Translations under genes and position numbers: made by a program | The notes under the pieces: model-generated | Database searches by the model: none | Told to the model about the DNA's origin: nothing | The model's input: the letters and a program-made list of their open reading frames with translations, nothing else | Shown here: positions 7,668-16,033 of the stretch, piece after piece | Numbering within the stretch: the stretch's first letter is position 1 | Layout of the letters: each line of letters begins with the position of its first letter | Source: an uncultured Armatimonadota bacterium | GTDB lineage: Bacteria > Armatimonadota > Fimbriimonadia > Fimbriimonadales > Fimbriimonadaceae | Direction of reading: 5' to 3' | Length of the DNA stretch: 58,333 nt | Assembly: GCA_903833215.1 (NCBI GenBank) | Contig: CAILEM010000035.1 | Span: 1 to 58,333, forward strand

Positions 7668-8644
7668 AGAACATCCTTAAGAATTCGTCGCTTACCAACT
7701 TGCTTGGTTTGGTGATCGCATGGTGCTTCATCTTTGCGTTCTTCTGGTGGAAAGCGCCACCTAACTTCCACTCGCTGGATAACTTCCAGACGATGGCGCG
7801 TCAGGTCATGCCGATCGTAGGGATTGCCACGCTTGGAATGACTTGCATCATCATCTGCGGTGGCATCGACCTGTCCGTGGGGTCTGTCGTCGCGTTTGTC
7901 ACTGTCGTCATTGCTCGTCTGCTTCTGCAATTCCACGTCTCACCTTGGGTCGCCCTGTTGGGCGGTGTTGTCGGTGGTGGGCTTTGGGGCTTCGTCAACG
8001 GCTTCATCATCACACGCCTGAAGGTCGTTCCGTTCATCGTAACCCTAGGCACATACCTGTTCGTCCGTGGTGCCGCCAAGGGCCTCGCCAACAGTCGAAC
8101 CATCGATAGTCCAAGCAGTTGGCTCAACGATCTCACAAGTCAGCCCAAAGGCAACCACGCGTGGTATGCGTTCTGGAACCTGTTCCCCACCGGTGTATGG
8201 GTCACCATCGTCGGTGCGGTATTGGTCGCCTGGATGCTCAAGCGCACTCGATTTGGTCGGCATATCGTCGCCGTCGGCTCCAACGAACAGGCTGCCCGGC
8301 TGTGCGGAGTTCCAGTTGAGCGTGTCAAGCTCGCCGTCTATGTTCTGGCTGGCCTCTTCATGGGTCTCGCCGGACTCATGCAATATTCGCGATTGACCCT
8401 CGGTGACCCGACTGCAGCTGACGGACTCGAACTCAAAGTCATCGCCGCTGTCGTCATCGGTGGCGCGAGCCTGAACGGCGGCCAAGGCTCGATCCTTGGT
8501 TCGTTGCTCGGTGCTTGGATCATGACAACCATCAGCACCGGCTGTTCCCAAATGGGTCTCGACAACTGGGTAGAGCAAATGATCACCGGCGCGATCATCG
8601 TCATGGCCGTGGCCGTCGACAAGCTGCGTCTACGCCGCGAGTAG
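7664..8644 (+). CDS. Sugar ABC transporter permease (RbsC-like, BPD_transp_2)
   Basis: 326 residues, strongly hydrophobic with roughly eight to ten membrane spans. Family hallmarks include GIATLGMTCIIICGGIDLSVGSV, LKVVPFIVTLGTYLFVRGAAKG and GGASLNGGQGSILGSLLGA, typical of CUT2 permeases. Its start ATGA overlaps the ATPase stop, indicating translational coupling. It forms the membrane channel with the 6204-7667 ATPase and receives substrate from the 5078-6115 lipoprotein. One permease is enough because CUT2 systems use a homodimer. Confidence 0.92.
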   Translation: MKNILKNSSLTNLLGLVIAWCFIFAFFWWKAPPNFHSLDNFQTMARQVMPIVGIATLGMTCIIICGGIDLSVGSVVAFVTVVIARLLLQFHVSPWVALLGGVVGGGLWGFVNGFIITRLKVVPFIVTLGTYLFVRGAAKGLANSRTIDSPSSWLNDLTSQPKGNHAWYAFWNLFPTGVWVTIVGAVLVAWMLKRTRFGRHIVAVGSNEQAARLCGVPVERVKLAVYVLAGLFMGLAGLMQYSRLTLGDPTAADGLELKVIAAVVIGGASLNGGQGSILGSLLGAWIMTTISTGCSQMGLDNWVEQMITGAIIVMAVAVDKLRLRRE

Positions 8645-8725
8645 AGCATGAGGTGTCCCAGCATCATCGACAGCCACCGCAACAGCCTCCGCACGTGACA
8701 TGAAAATCGTGATCACCAACCGACA

Positions 8726-8852
8726 CCGTAGTCGGCGGTGATCGTACCGCCGCAGCAGCCACGGGAATGTGCACGAAAATATGGGTCGACCCACACCCAT
8801 GCACGGTGTGATTCATCATTGCGAACGTCGGTACAATCACCGCCGACTACCG
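8726..8852. repeat. Palindromic intergenic element, copy A
   Basis: About 127 bp. The left end (GTAGTCGGCGGTGATCGTACC, from 8728) and right end (8830-8850) form a long inverted repeat with one mismatch; the interior is partly conserved with copies B and C, including GTGTGATTC near the right arm. No coding capacity. It lies downstream of the permease gene. Confidence 0.75.
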
Positions 8853-8892
8853 GGGCTCGTCGAGTGGATAGGTTAGGGAGCGATAATCAGGA

Positions 8893-9201
8893 ATGGTTGG
8901 CAAACCGGCGATCCGTGTTCCAAGGAAGATCTTCCTCATTCTGGGCTGTCTGATCGTCCTTGGCTGCATAGCATTTGTGGTGACCTTACGTCGCTCGCGC
9001 GACTGGGTCGATCTCGCCGCATGTAAGCCTTCTGGCGTAGCACCAGTTCGCGCGGCCCTCGATTCAGCGGGAATCCCAACGTCGGGATATCATCAAATGG
9101 GCGGAGACTTTGTGACCGTCCATAGTGCCGACAAAGTGGCAGCACGGCAAATCATCCGGAAGCTTAAAGTCAGCCATCACGAGTACTTCGCCCGTTTTTG
9201 A
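8893..9201 (+). CDS. Small membrane-anchored hypothetical protein
   Basis: 102 residues. A basic N-terminus (MVGKPAIRVPRK) precedes one membrane segment (about residues 12-32), then an exported domain of about 70 residues containing LAACKPSGVAPVRAALDSAG and GDFVTVHSADKVAARQIIRKL. The latter resembles short SPOR- or DUF2007-like domains that pair two strands with a helix, but I cannot assign it. A GGAG lies upstream of the ATG. It is bracketed by copies A and B of the palindromic element. Confidence 0.6.
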   Translation: MVGKPAIRVPRKIFLILGCLIVLGCIAFVVTLRRSRDWVDLAACKPSGVAPVRAALDSAGIPTSGYHQMGGDFVTVHSADKVAARQIIRKLKVSHHEYFARF

Positions 9202-9224
9202 ACCTAACCACAAATGGCCCGCAG

Positions 9225-9357
9225 CCCCCGTAGTCGGCGGTGATCGTACCGACGCAGCAGCCGTTTGAAATTCACATGAACCCAGGGTTGCCATGCACAA
9301 AGGCTCAATGTGATTCATCGTTCCGATTGTAGGTACGATCACCGCCGCCTACGGGGG
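9225..9357. repeat. Palindromic intergenic element, copy B
   Basis: About 133 bp with complementary ends: left arm CCCCCGTAGTCGGCGGTGAT from 9225 and right arm 9332-9357, one mismatch. Same orientation and internal motif (GTGTGATTCATCGTTCCG) as copies A and C. It begins 23 bases after the stop of the small membrane protein gene and ends just before the stop of the convergent gene at 9386. Confidence 0.75.
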
Positions 9358-9385
9358 TTGCTGGAGTTCGCCGGGTGTGGACTTC

Positions 9386-9805
9386 TCAACCACGATTTCC
9401 GAGGCATGGTCGATCTGGCAAGTCAAATTTCTTCGTCAGGAACTGAAACACCACAAAACTCACCAGCGGAGTTCCGACGTAGAGGACAAACTGCATCAGC
9501 CAGGACCGGAGGCTTCCGTGCAGGACGAACAGATGCGGGAACAGAAACGCCAAACCGCACACGATGAAGATCAAGGTCGCGAGCCACACCCGCCGAATTG
9601 CCCAGCCAATGATCAGGAAGAACCCAACGACGGCACAGGTGATACTTATGGCTTGAACGTGAAAAAAGGCAGGCCTACTACCGAACACTACACTGACGAG
9701 TTGGGCAGCGAAGTGTGCCGCGAGACCCGAGACGAATATCGCGGCAACCACCTTGAGAAACCCTTCGACCGTTAGTTGTTCCCGTTGTACCGTGTCTGTT
9801 CTCAT
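9386..9805 (-). CDS. Hypothetical integral membrane protein
   Basis: 139 residues with four hydrophobic segments (about 16-37, 48-70, 72-92 and 102-122) and a short basic C-terminus. No family recognised. Its ATG overlaps the stop of the upstream pseudopilin gene by 4 bases, so the two are translationally coupled and probably work together, but nothing in the sequence shows how. Confidence 0.65.
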   Translation of the reverse strand: MRTDTVQREQLTVEGFLKVVAAIFVSGLAAHFAAQLVSVVFGSRPAFFHVQAISITCAVVGFFLIIGWAIRRVWLATLIFIVCGLAFLFPHLFVLHGSLRSWLMQFVLYVGTPLVSFVVFQFLTKKFDLPDRPCLGNRG

Positions 9806-10431
9806 TCGCTTCTCTGTTGAATCCGATCGATATCAATGAACAGTTCCGACCAAGTGAATCCCACTGTGGGCCCGGGAGGTTCTGGCACCGTCTCCAGTTT
9901 CGTGTGGCCATCAGCCCAAAGCGTCAACACCTTCTTGGGATGCGGTACGAAATCAGGAATCTCAGATCCAAGAATATACGGTCCTGGCTCAAACTTAAAG
10001 TCGTCATAAAAAACCGAGACGAGCATGGGAGCCGGTGGTCTTTTCAATAATGGGAAGCAAGACACCGGTCCCTCAGACCCACCGCAGACCTTGGAATTCG
10101 CGTACCCATACGAACCAACCATCGCCTCGAAGGGTGAAGCCTGCTCAGCTGAGGCTCTCCAATAGTCAGCGGGATCATAGGTGATCTTGGTTCCAAGCAG
10201 TTTCATCGCCATCGTTCGGTCCGGCAAGTCCCTCCAGTTCCCAGATTCATCCAAATAGAGCGCCAGCGCCACATAGCATTGGTGAAGGTTATTGATCGAG
10301 GTCGTCCTCAAACTCGCCTTCTTAGCCCCGCCCAAAGTCGGAATCAAGATTCCCGCTATGACTCCAATGATCGCAATCACGACGAGCAGTTCAACCATCG
10401 TAAACGCGCGGACTTTCTTGGGCGTGTTCAT
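9802..10431 (-). CDS. Prepilin-type N-terminal cleavage/methylation protein (pseudopilin)
   Basis: 209 residues. The leader MNTPKKVRA is followed by FTMVELLVVIAIIGVIAGIL, with Glu at mature position 5, the hallmark of type IV pilin/T2SS pseudopilins. The C-terminal region contains VLTLWADGHTKLETV, a variant of the DG-H motif found in DUF1559-like proteins. Unlike the 478-1392 pseudopilin it has few Cys and a Pro-rich mid-section (PPAPMLVSVFYDDF). Coupled to the membrane protein gene at 9386-9805. No pilus assembly genes are adjacent. Confidence 0.85.
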   Translation of the reverse strand: MNTPKKVRAFTMVELLVVIAIIGVIAGILIPTLGGAKKASLRTTSINNLHQCYVALALYLDESGNWRDLPDRTMAMKLLGTKITYDPADYWRASAEQASPFEAMVGSYGYANSKVCGGSEGPVSCFPLLKRPPAPMLVSVFYDDFKFEPGPYILGSEIPDFVPHPKKVLTLWADGHTKLETVPEPPGPTVGFTWSELFIDIDRIQQRSE

Positions 10432-10593
10432 CTTGTTGGTTTAGTCTGAAGCCTCCGGGAATCTGTGTCGGCGAGGTTACCAGATAATTTTATGGCACTG
10501 GCAATATCAATCCTCAAACACCTCACTTAACAATCGGTGAACGTTCCGCCACAGCAGCTAACCAAATTCACGCAAATACCGTGATCACCAAAG

Positions 10594-10727
10594 GCCCCCG
10601 TAGTCGGCGGTGATCGTACCGACGCAGCAGACTGCCAAATCCGTGTGAACGTAGGTGTGACTCCACACCAAGCATGCTGTGATTCGTCGTTCCGGACGTC
10701 GGTACGATCACCGCCGACTACGAGGGC
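10594..10727. repeat. Palindromic intergenic element, copy C
   Basis: About 134 bp. Left arm from 10594 and right arm ending at 10727 are complementary over more than 25 bases with one or two mismatches. Interior shares GACGCAGCAG and GTGTGATTCRTCGTTCCG-like sequence with copy B. It sits in the 436-bp gap between the orphan ABC ATPase gene and the pseudopilin gene; apart from it, that gap shows nothing I recognise. Confidence 0.75.
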
Positions 10728-10867
10728 TCGTGGAATTGATGGGTTAGGAAGCTTCCGCTGTTCCCGATGCCTAATGCCGACCGATTTGCCCAAAACCAGC
10801 CATTTGAAATAACGCGCGATGGATTTGGAACAGGATCTCATCCACTCGTCCAACCGTCGAGCGGAAC

Positions 10868-12265
10868 TCACTTCCCTGCTTTCAAATACCCATAAATCTT
10901 TTCAACCGAAAACGCCGACCGTTCCACGGATCGCACGATCCGGCCGTCTACCATGATCGCGATGCGATCACAGAAGCTGACGAGTTCTTCGACATTGGTC
11001 GAAGCAGCGATGATCGAAGTGCCTTGGTCGGCGATGTCGTGGATCGCGCGAGCGACTTCAATCCGACAGGCGACATTCAGACCGCCGGTTGGGTTATCAA
11101 ATAGAAGCACCGAGCATCCTGCCTTGAGGCAAGCTGCGATCGGTGGCTTCTGCGGATTCGCAGAATTGAGTTCACGAATCGGACTGCTCGGCGAGTAGGC
11201 GTACTCGCGGCCCACCCCGTCCATTAAAGCCCCGTGGGGATCGGGAATGAACCCGACGCCAGCCCCCATCGCATCCTCGCGCGTTTTGATCCTTGAAGGT
11301 TGGGAGGCAGCTCGAAGATAGATCTCGCCTTCGGTTCGTGGCACTGCTCCACCCATCGCCCGCACAACTTCTGACTGTCCCGCGCCATACAGCCCAACCA
11401 ATCCCACGATTTCGCCACGTCGAACTTTCAGGCTCAGCGCGTGCACACAGTGGTCGATGCACAAACTCTCCACCCGAATGGCAACTTCTGGCCAGGGTGC
11501 CCGAGGAGGCATCGCAGGAATCTGGGTGAGGTCGCGCCCAACCATCTCGCCCGTGAGTTGAGCGGCAAACACGCTGTCGGGGTCGTGGCAGGCGATGAGG
11601 GCACCGTCACGCAGAACAGAAATCTGGTCTCCAACCTGCAGCGCTTCTTCTGCCCGAGACGTGAAGTAAACCACCCCGGTGTCGGCATATTGAAGCTGAG
11701 ACAGGCGCTGAAACAGAGCTTCCATCTCTTTGTACGCCAGCGACGCGCTTGGATCGTCCAGCAGGATCAGTGCCGCCGTCTTTCCGACCGTCGCCGCAAT
11801 TTGAACGAGTTTCTGCTTTCCGGGTGGTAGCTCGCACATTCGAGTTTTGGGGTCAACATCGGAAAGGCCATACATCGAGAGCTGACCACTTGCCCGTTCG
11901 TGGAACGCTTTCATGTCCACGAGCCCAAACTTCTTCGGTATTGCTTCGAGTTGAAGCGCCTCGGCGACGGTCAGGCGACTCGTTCGATCCAAGCCCTGCT
12001 TTACGTACCGAATCGTCTTCGCTAAGGCATCTTGCTCTGACTTGAGCGAGGTGAGTTGCCCCTGAATGTGAATCGAGCCGGTCGCCGGTTTTGTGACTCC
12101 ACCCAAGATATCGGCCAAGGCGGTTTTGCCCGCACCGCTCTGCCCCACGACGGCATGTATCTGCCCAGGGTGAACAGTCAGGTCCACTCCCGTTAGCACT
12201 GGACGAGTTCCCTTGAACTCCTGGGAAATCCCCTTCGCGATCAACGAAGGAAACATGTGCGGCAT
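10868..12265 (-). CDS. Orphan sugar-type ABC ATPase with degenerate motifs
   Basis: 465 residues with the double-NBD layout of RbsA-like proteins. NBD1 keeps Walker A (GQSGAGKTA) but has Walker B LILLDDPSAS, with Asp in place of the catalytic Glu, and a weak signature (LPPGKQKLVQIA). NBD2 has GLYGAGQSE, an internal region shorter than in the intact homologue at 6204-7667, a broken signature (LNSANPQK where LSGGNQQK is expected) and LLFDNPTGGLNV with Asn in place of Glu. Both sites therefore look poorly able to hydrolyse ATP. No permease or binding protein is adjacent. It may be a regulatory or decaying paralogue; the frame is intact over its whole length, which argues against a recent pseudogene. 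Confidence 0.8.
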   Translation of the reverse strand: MPHMFPSLIAKGISQEFKGTRPVLTGVDLTVHPGQIHAVVGQSGAGKTALADILGGVTKPATGSIHIQGQLTSLKSEQDALAKTIRYVKQGLDRTSRLTVAEALQLEAIPKKFGLVDMKAFHERASGQLSMYGLSDVDPKTRMCELPPGKQKLVQIAATVGKTAALILLDDPSASLAYKEMEALFQRLSQLQYADTGVVYFTSRAEEALQVGDQISVLRDGALIACHDPDSVFAAQLTGEMVGRDLTQIPAMPPRAPWPEVAIRVESLCIDHCVHALSLKVRRGEIVGLVGLYGAGQSEVVRAMGGAVPRTEGEIYLRAASQPSRIKTREDAMGAGVGFIPDPHGALMDGVGREYAYSPSSPIRELNSANPQKPPIAACLKAGCSVLLFDNPTGGLNVACRIEVARAIHDIADQGTSIIAASTNVEELVSFCDRIAIMVDGRIVRSVERSAFSVEKIYGYLKAGK

Positions 12266-12413
12266 TCAATGAAGATACCTAGAAGCTGATTTCCAAGACT
12301 GCAACCCTTAGCGCCTTAGCCAGTCGCAATTCGGGTCCAGAAATCCGATTTCCATTAACTCTTCCTAAGGTTTGGTCCGTCCATTTCGCCTGTGGTTAAG
12401 GTAAAAACCAGCC

Positions 12414-13463
12414 GTGAATATCGACCTTCTAAAGGAACTGACAGAAGCACATGGAACGTCGGGTTACGAGGACGCAATACGAGAGATCGTCAAGCGCGAA
12501 CTCGGCGGACTCGGCACTCTTTCCACTGACTCGATGGGCAACCTTATCTGCGTCAAGGCTGGAACGGCGGGGTCCAGTGCCAAAAAGCTGATGCTTGCCG
12601 CCCACATGGATGAAATCGGGTTTGTTGTGAAGTTTATCGACTCCAACGGCTTCCTTCGACTCAACCCACTCGGTGGCTGGGACCCTCGACAGATGAACAG
12701 CCAGCGCGTCGTCGTACATACCAAGTCCGGCCCTATCCAAGGCGTCCTCATGTACGGCACCAAGCCCGCTCACCTTCTCAGCGACTCTGAAAAGGCCCAG
12801 GGTCAAAAGCTTGATGACTTCTTCGTCGACATCGGCCTAAGCGGTGAGACCGTCAAGTCGAAGGTTCGGTTAGGCGATCAGGTCACGATGGACGGTCGAT
12901 TCTCGCAGATCGGCAATCATTTCACCTGCAAGTCGATGGATGACCGCGTCGCCGTATTCGTGATGATTGAAGCACTCAAAGCTGCTGGTGACCACGGCTG
13001 CGATGTCTATGCTGTTGCGACGGTTCAAGAGGAAATTGGCCTTCGAGGTGCATCGGCTGCAGGCTGGAGCATCAAGCCTGATATCGCAGTTGCCCTCGAC
13101 ATCACTCTCGCAAACGACATCCCTGGTGTTCCTGAGCCAGATCAGATCACGAAGTTGGGAGGCGGCGCCGCCATCAAGATCATGGATAGTTCCTTGATCT
13201 GCCACCCGAAGATTGTTGAGCACTTCCGATCACTCGCTGAGAAGAACGAAATCAAGCACCAAATGGAGATTCTCTCCCGCGGTGGAACCGATGCAGGCGG
13301 AATTCAGCGCCTACACGGCGGCATTCCTTCGTTCACCCTCTCCATCCCTTCCCGCTATGTACACACGGTCAACGAGACAGTACATGCGGAAGACGTTCAA
13401 GCTTGTATCGACCTCTTGGCTCGATACATCGAAGACGCGCAGAACGGCGACTACGCCTATTAA
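12414..13463 (+). CDS. M42-family metallo-aminopeptidase
   Basis: 349 residues from a GTG start. The family's metal and catalytic motifs are in order: LAAHMDEIGFVV (His and Asp ligand and catalytic region), KSMDDRVAVF (bridging Asp), VATVQEEIGLRGA (catalytic Glu pair), ALDITLAND (Asp) and SRGGTDAGGI followed by a late His region (PSRYVHT). Length is normal for M42 peptidases, which form large tetrahedral cytoplasmic complexes and trim peptides or glucanase-linked substrates. It stands alone and ends in a strong hairpin shared with the convergent gene. Confidence 0.9.
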   Translation: MNIDLLKELTEAHGTSGYEDAIREIVKRELGGLGTLSTDSMGNLICVKAGTAGSSAKKLMLAAHMDEIGFVVKFIDSNGFLRLNPLGGWDPRQMNSQRVVVHTKSGPIQGVLMYGTKPAHLLSDSEKAQGQKLDDFFVDIGLSGETVKSKVRLGDQVTMDGRFSQIGNHFTCKSMDDRVAVFVMIEALKAAGDHGCDVYAVATVQEEIGLRGASAAGWSIKPDIAVALDITLANDIPGVPEPDQITKLGGGAAIKIMDSSLICHPKIVEHFRSLAEKNEIKHQMEILSRGGTDAGGIQRLHGGIPSFTLSIPSRYVHTVNETVHAEDVQACIDLLARYIEDAQNGDYAY

Positions 13464-13468
13464 GCAAA

Positions 13469-13498
13469 AAGGTGCAGGAGACTCCTCTCCTGCACCTT
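13469..13498. terminator. Bidirectional rho-independent terminator
   Basis: A perfect 13-bp stem (13469-13481 with 13486-13498) around a CTCC loop lies between the convergent M42 peptidase and 221-residue protein genes. The minus-strand transcript continues CCTTTTTGCTTA, giving a U-tract for the 13529-14194 gene; the plus-strand side is weaker. Confidence 0.8.
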
Positions 13499-13528
13499 AA
13501 ATCGCATTTCCCTCTCCGAAAACGTGAT

Positions 13529-14194
13529 TTAGTTGACGCCGACCTGGATGGTTCCAGCTGCGGTGTACGAGCGTGCGCCTTGAGCTGCCTGAGTCAGGGT
13601 GAGCTGGCGAGTAAGTTGAAGAGTTGCTCGGCCATCGAGTGGGAGCTGTGTGATCGCGTTCAGGTTGAGCGTCGAACCGTTGAAGTTATCGTCGATAAGA
13701 GCTACGCCTGTGCCGGAGAGCACAACGCCGTTCGTTGGGTAGTCCTGAAGCAGGGACATCGTGTAAGCGATCGTTCCGATAGAAGAACCCATGCCGTAGA
13801 AACCAGCGGCAGTGAAGGTCAGGCTTCGGTTCGTTCGAACCTCGATGCTGTTGCTCTGAAGACCATCGTAACCAGCGCCGATGCCCTGGACGTTGTAAAC
13901 GCCGCCGAAGTTACCGCTGAGGTAAACGTAGGAGCTAACGTTGACAACCGTGTTCACTAGGAACGCTGCGTTGGTGTAAGAAGCGCCAACAATGCTGTTG
14001 GAGTTGCCGGTACCGTTAACGCTGCCTGCGAACAGGTATGCATTAGCGCCGTCGCCGTTGAGAACGTAGGTTGCCTGGCCGTTTGTACCGACCGAACCAT
14101 CGTATGAGAACACACGATTGGTGAGGCCCTGGCCCATAGCTGCCACAGCCACGCTTCCACCTACGAGAGTGAGTGCGATTTTTTTGAAGTTCAT
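13529..14194 (-). CDS. Secreted 221-residue protein of unknown function, paralogue 1
   Basis: 221 residues from the ATG matching its tandem paralogue; longer in-frame extensions cross the promoter. The signal peptide (MNFKKIALTLVGGSVAVAAMGQG) is followed by a Gly/Asn/Thr/Ser-rich chain predicted mostly beta: VFSYDGSVGTNGQATYVLNG, AAFLVNTVVNVSSY, NRSLTFTAAGFYGMG, LLQDYPTNGVVLSGTG, LDGRATLQLTRQ. No Cys-based or catalytic motif is visible. It is roughly 85 percent identical, by eye, to the next gene. Preceded by paired AACCGGTT motifs and AAAAGGG as ribosome-binding site. Probably a cell-surface or envelope protein; function unassigned. Confidence 0.75.
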   Translation of the reverse strand: MNFKKIALTLVGGSVAVAAMGQGLTNRVFSYDGSVGTNGQATYVLNGDGANAYLFAGSVNGTGNSNSIVGASYTNAAFLVNTVVNVSSYVYLSGNFGGVYNVQGIGAGYDGLQSNSIEVRTNRSLTFTAAGFYGMGSSIGTIAYTMSLLQDYPTNGVVLSGTGVALIDDNFNGSTLNLNAITQLPLDGRATLQLTRQLTLTQAAQGARSYTAAGTIQVGVN

Positions 14195-14259
14195 GAAATT
14201 GACCCTTTTCTCCCGACAACGATTAACGAAGCCGGATTGAGATATAGTTTCCCATGTTC

Positions 14260-14284
14260 TTAACCGGTTAAACAAGAACCGGTT
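14260..14284 (-). promoter_or_regulatory. Paired AACCGGTT motifs upstream of secreted paralogue 1 (operator candidate)
   Basis: TTAACCGGTTAA at 14260-14271 is a perfect palindrome with a central CG, as in LacI-family operators; a second AACCGGTT lies at 14277-14284, 15 bases away. A TATATC sequence closer to the gene could serve as -10, so the sites would cover the -35 region. Confidence 0.55.
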
Positions 14285-14331
14285 TTGTGTGACATACCAT
14301 CAGCCTCCGAATATGCCTCAGAAACGCAAAA

Positions 14332-14358
14332 GGGCGAAGAAGTCCTTGTTCTTCGCCC
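14332..14358 (-). terminator. Rho-independent terminator of secreted paralogue 2
   Basis: GGGCGAAGAA (14332-14341) and its complement TTCTTCGCCC (14349-14358) flank a 7-base loop. Read on the minus strand, the stem is followed by TTTTGCGTTT. It lies directly downstream of the 14394-15059 gene, so the two paralogues are separate transcripts. Confidence 0.8.
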
Positions 14359-14393
14359 TCGGGAATCACATCCCCTCTTCAATTTGTGGCGAC

Positions 14394-15059
14394 TTAGTTG
14401 ACGCCGACCTGAATTGTTCCGGCCGCGGAGTAAGACCGACCACCCTGCGCTGCCTGGGTGAGGCTGAGCTGACGTGTCAACTGAAGCGTCACTCGTCCGT
14501 CAAGTGGAAGCTGTGTGATCGCGTTCAGATTGAGCGTGGCACCGTTAAAGTTGTCATCGATCAGGGACGTCCCAGTTCCACCTAGAACCACACCGTTTGT
14601 TGGATAGTCCTGAAGCAGGGACATCGTGTATTGAATGGTTCCGACCGCCGCACCCATTCCGTAGAAACCAGCGGCAGTAAATGTCAAGCTGCGGTTCGTT
14701 CGAACTTCAATTTGATTTGTCTGTGCGCTGTCGATACCTGCACCAATGCCCTTCACGTTATATACACCGCCAAAATTTCCGCTGATGTATAAGTAGGAAC
14801 TCACGTTTACTACTGTGTTTACCAAGAACGCAGCATTGCTGTAGGAAGCACCGAGAATTCCATTGGAGTTGCCTGTTCCGTTGACGCTGCCTGCAAAGAG
14901 GTAAGCACTTGCACCGTCACCGTTGAGAACGTACGTGGCCTGGCCATTTGTACCGACCGAGCCATCGTAGGAGAAAACACGATTCGTGAGACCTTGGCCC
15001 ATAGCCGCCATTGCCACGCTTCCACCTACGAAAGTGAGTGCGATTTTCTTGATGTTCAT
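14394..15059 (-). CDS. Secreted 221-residue protein of unknown function, paralogue 2
   Basis: 221 residues with signal peptide MNIKKIALTFVGGSVAMAAMGQG. It shares nearly all landmarks with paralogue 1 (VFSYDGSVGTNGQATYVLNG, NRSLTFTAAGFYGMG, QLPLDGR, LTRQLSLTQAAQG, AAGTIQVGVN). Differences are scattered, and synonymous differences are frequent, so the duplication is not very recent. Own terminator and a TTTAACCGATTAAA site upstream. No recognised domain; the beta-rich, Gly/Asn-rich composition suggests an envelope or matrix protein. Confidence 0.75.
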   Translation of the reverse strand: MNIKKIALTFVGGSVAMAAMGQGLTNRVFSYDGSVGTNGQATYVLNGDGASAYLFAGSVNGTGNSNGILGASYSNAAFLVNTVVNVSSYLYISGNFGGVYNVKGIGAGIDSAQTNQIEVRTNRSLTFTAAGFYGMGAAVGTIQYTMSLLQDYPTNGVVLGGTGTSLIDDNFNGATLNLNAITQLPLDGRVTLQLTRQLSLTQAAQGGRSYSAAGTIQVGVN

Positions 15060-15111
15060 GAATTCGACTCCTACCTAGGCTGTTCACCTAGACACCTTCA
15101 GTCTGGCACCA

Positions 15112-15125
15112 TTTAACCGATTAAA
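15112..15125 (-). promoter_or_regulatory. TTTAACCGATTAAA site upstream of secreted paralogue 2 (operator candidate)
   Basis: A near-palindrome that shares the AACCG core with the sites before paralogue 1, about 53 bases upstream of the ATG. Shared control of the two genes by one LacI-like repressor is an inference from this similarity. Confidence 0.45.
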
Positions 15126-15262
15126 CCAGGTAATCAACGGTAGGGGAGACCAATCGACATAAATGCGGTACCGCGTTCGTGTTGAGGGTGCTTTTTCAGC
15201 TTGGAAGAGTGATCATCAACCACCATCGCTGAACCCTTTTGCATCTAGCTCCCGTATAACCG

Positions 15263-16033
15263 ATGATGGTTCGGACTCACGGACTCAAGAAACATTTTCA
15301 GGACCCCAAGACAGGCCTTAAGAAGGCTGTCGACGGAATCGACATCGAAGCAAAGCCGGGTCGGATTTTTGGATTGCTTGGTGCCAACGGCGCCGGCAAA
15401 ACAACGATCCTCAGGATGCTTTCAACGGTTATCACTCCAACATCGGGCACGTCCGAAGTTGCTGGATTTGACATCATCAAGCAGCCTCAGGAAGTCCGCG
15501 CAAACATCGGCTTCATGTCGAGTTCAACCGCACTCTACGGTCGCCTAACTTCTCGTGAAGTTCTCGAATACTTTGGGCGACTGTACGGACTCGATGAAAA
15601 GCGACTCAAGGATCGAATGAAGTACGTCATCGACAAACTTCAGATTGAAGAGTTTGCTGACCGACTTTGCGACAAGCTCAGCACGGGCCAAAAGCAGAGG
15701 GTGAGCATTGCCAGGACGATTCTTCACGACCCCAAGGTCTTGTTCTTCGATGAGCCAACGGCCGGGCTTGATGTTGTTACCAGCCAAACCGTCATGGAGT
15801 TTATCGAGGAGGCACGTGACCTCGGCAAGACCGTCGTATTTAGCACCCACATCATGAGCGAAGTCGAGAGACTCTGCGACGACCTCGCTGTCATTCACGA
15901 TGGCGTCATCGTTGCCACCGGGACCCCACAGACGATGCGGGAAATCAGCGGTGAACAGAACTTGGAACGCGCTTTCCTCCACCTTGTCAAGTTCCAGGCG
16001 GGTTATGTCAGTGCAAGGCTGGGCACCGTATGA
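15263..16033 (+). CDS. ABC transporter ATP-binding protein, NatA-like
   Basis: 256 residues with a single NBD: Walker A GLLGANGAGKTT, Q-loop region GFMSSSTALYGRLTSREVLEYFGRLYG, signature LSTGQKQRVSIAR, Walker B VLFFDEPTAGLDV, H-loop FSTHIMSE. The sequence after Walker A and the GRLT-EVL pattern match the DrrA/NatA exporter group. Its stop overlaps the start of the permease gene by 4 bases. The pair resembles the sodium-extruding NatAB system, but substrate cannot be fixed from sequence. Confidence 0.88.
   Translation: MMVRTHGLKKHFQDPKTGLKKAVDGIDIEAKPGRIFGLLGANGAGKTTILRMLSTVITPTSGTSEVAGFDIIKQPQEVRANIGFMSSSTALYGRLTSREVLEYFGRLYGLDEKRLKDRMKYVIDKLQIEEFADRLCDKLSTGQKQRVSIARTILHDPKVLFFDEPTAGLDVVTSQTVMEFIEEARDLGKTVVFSTHIMSEVERLCDDLAVIHDGVIVATGTPQTMREISGEQNLERAFLHLVKFQAGYVSARLGTV

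Noticed and set aside
8726-10727. CRISPR array
   Set aside because: The repeats are long, palindromic, few and separated by genes; there is no short repeat-spacer pattern or cas gene.
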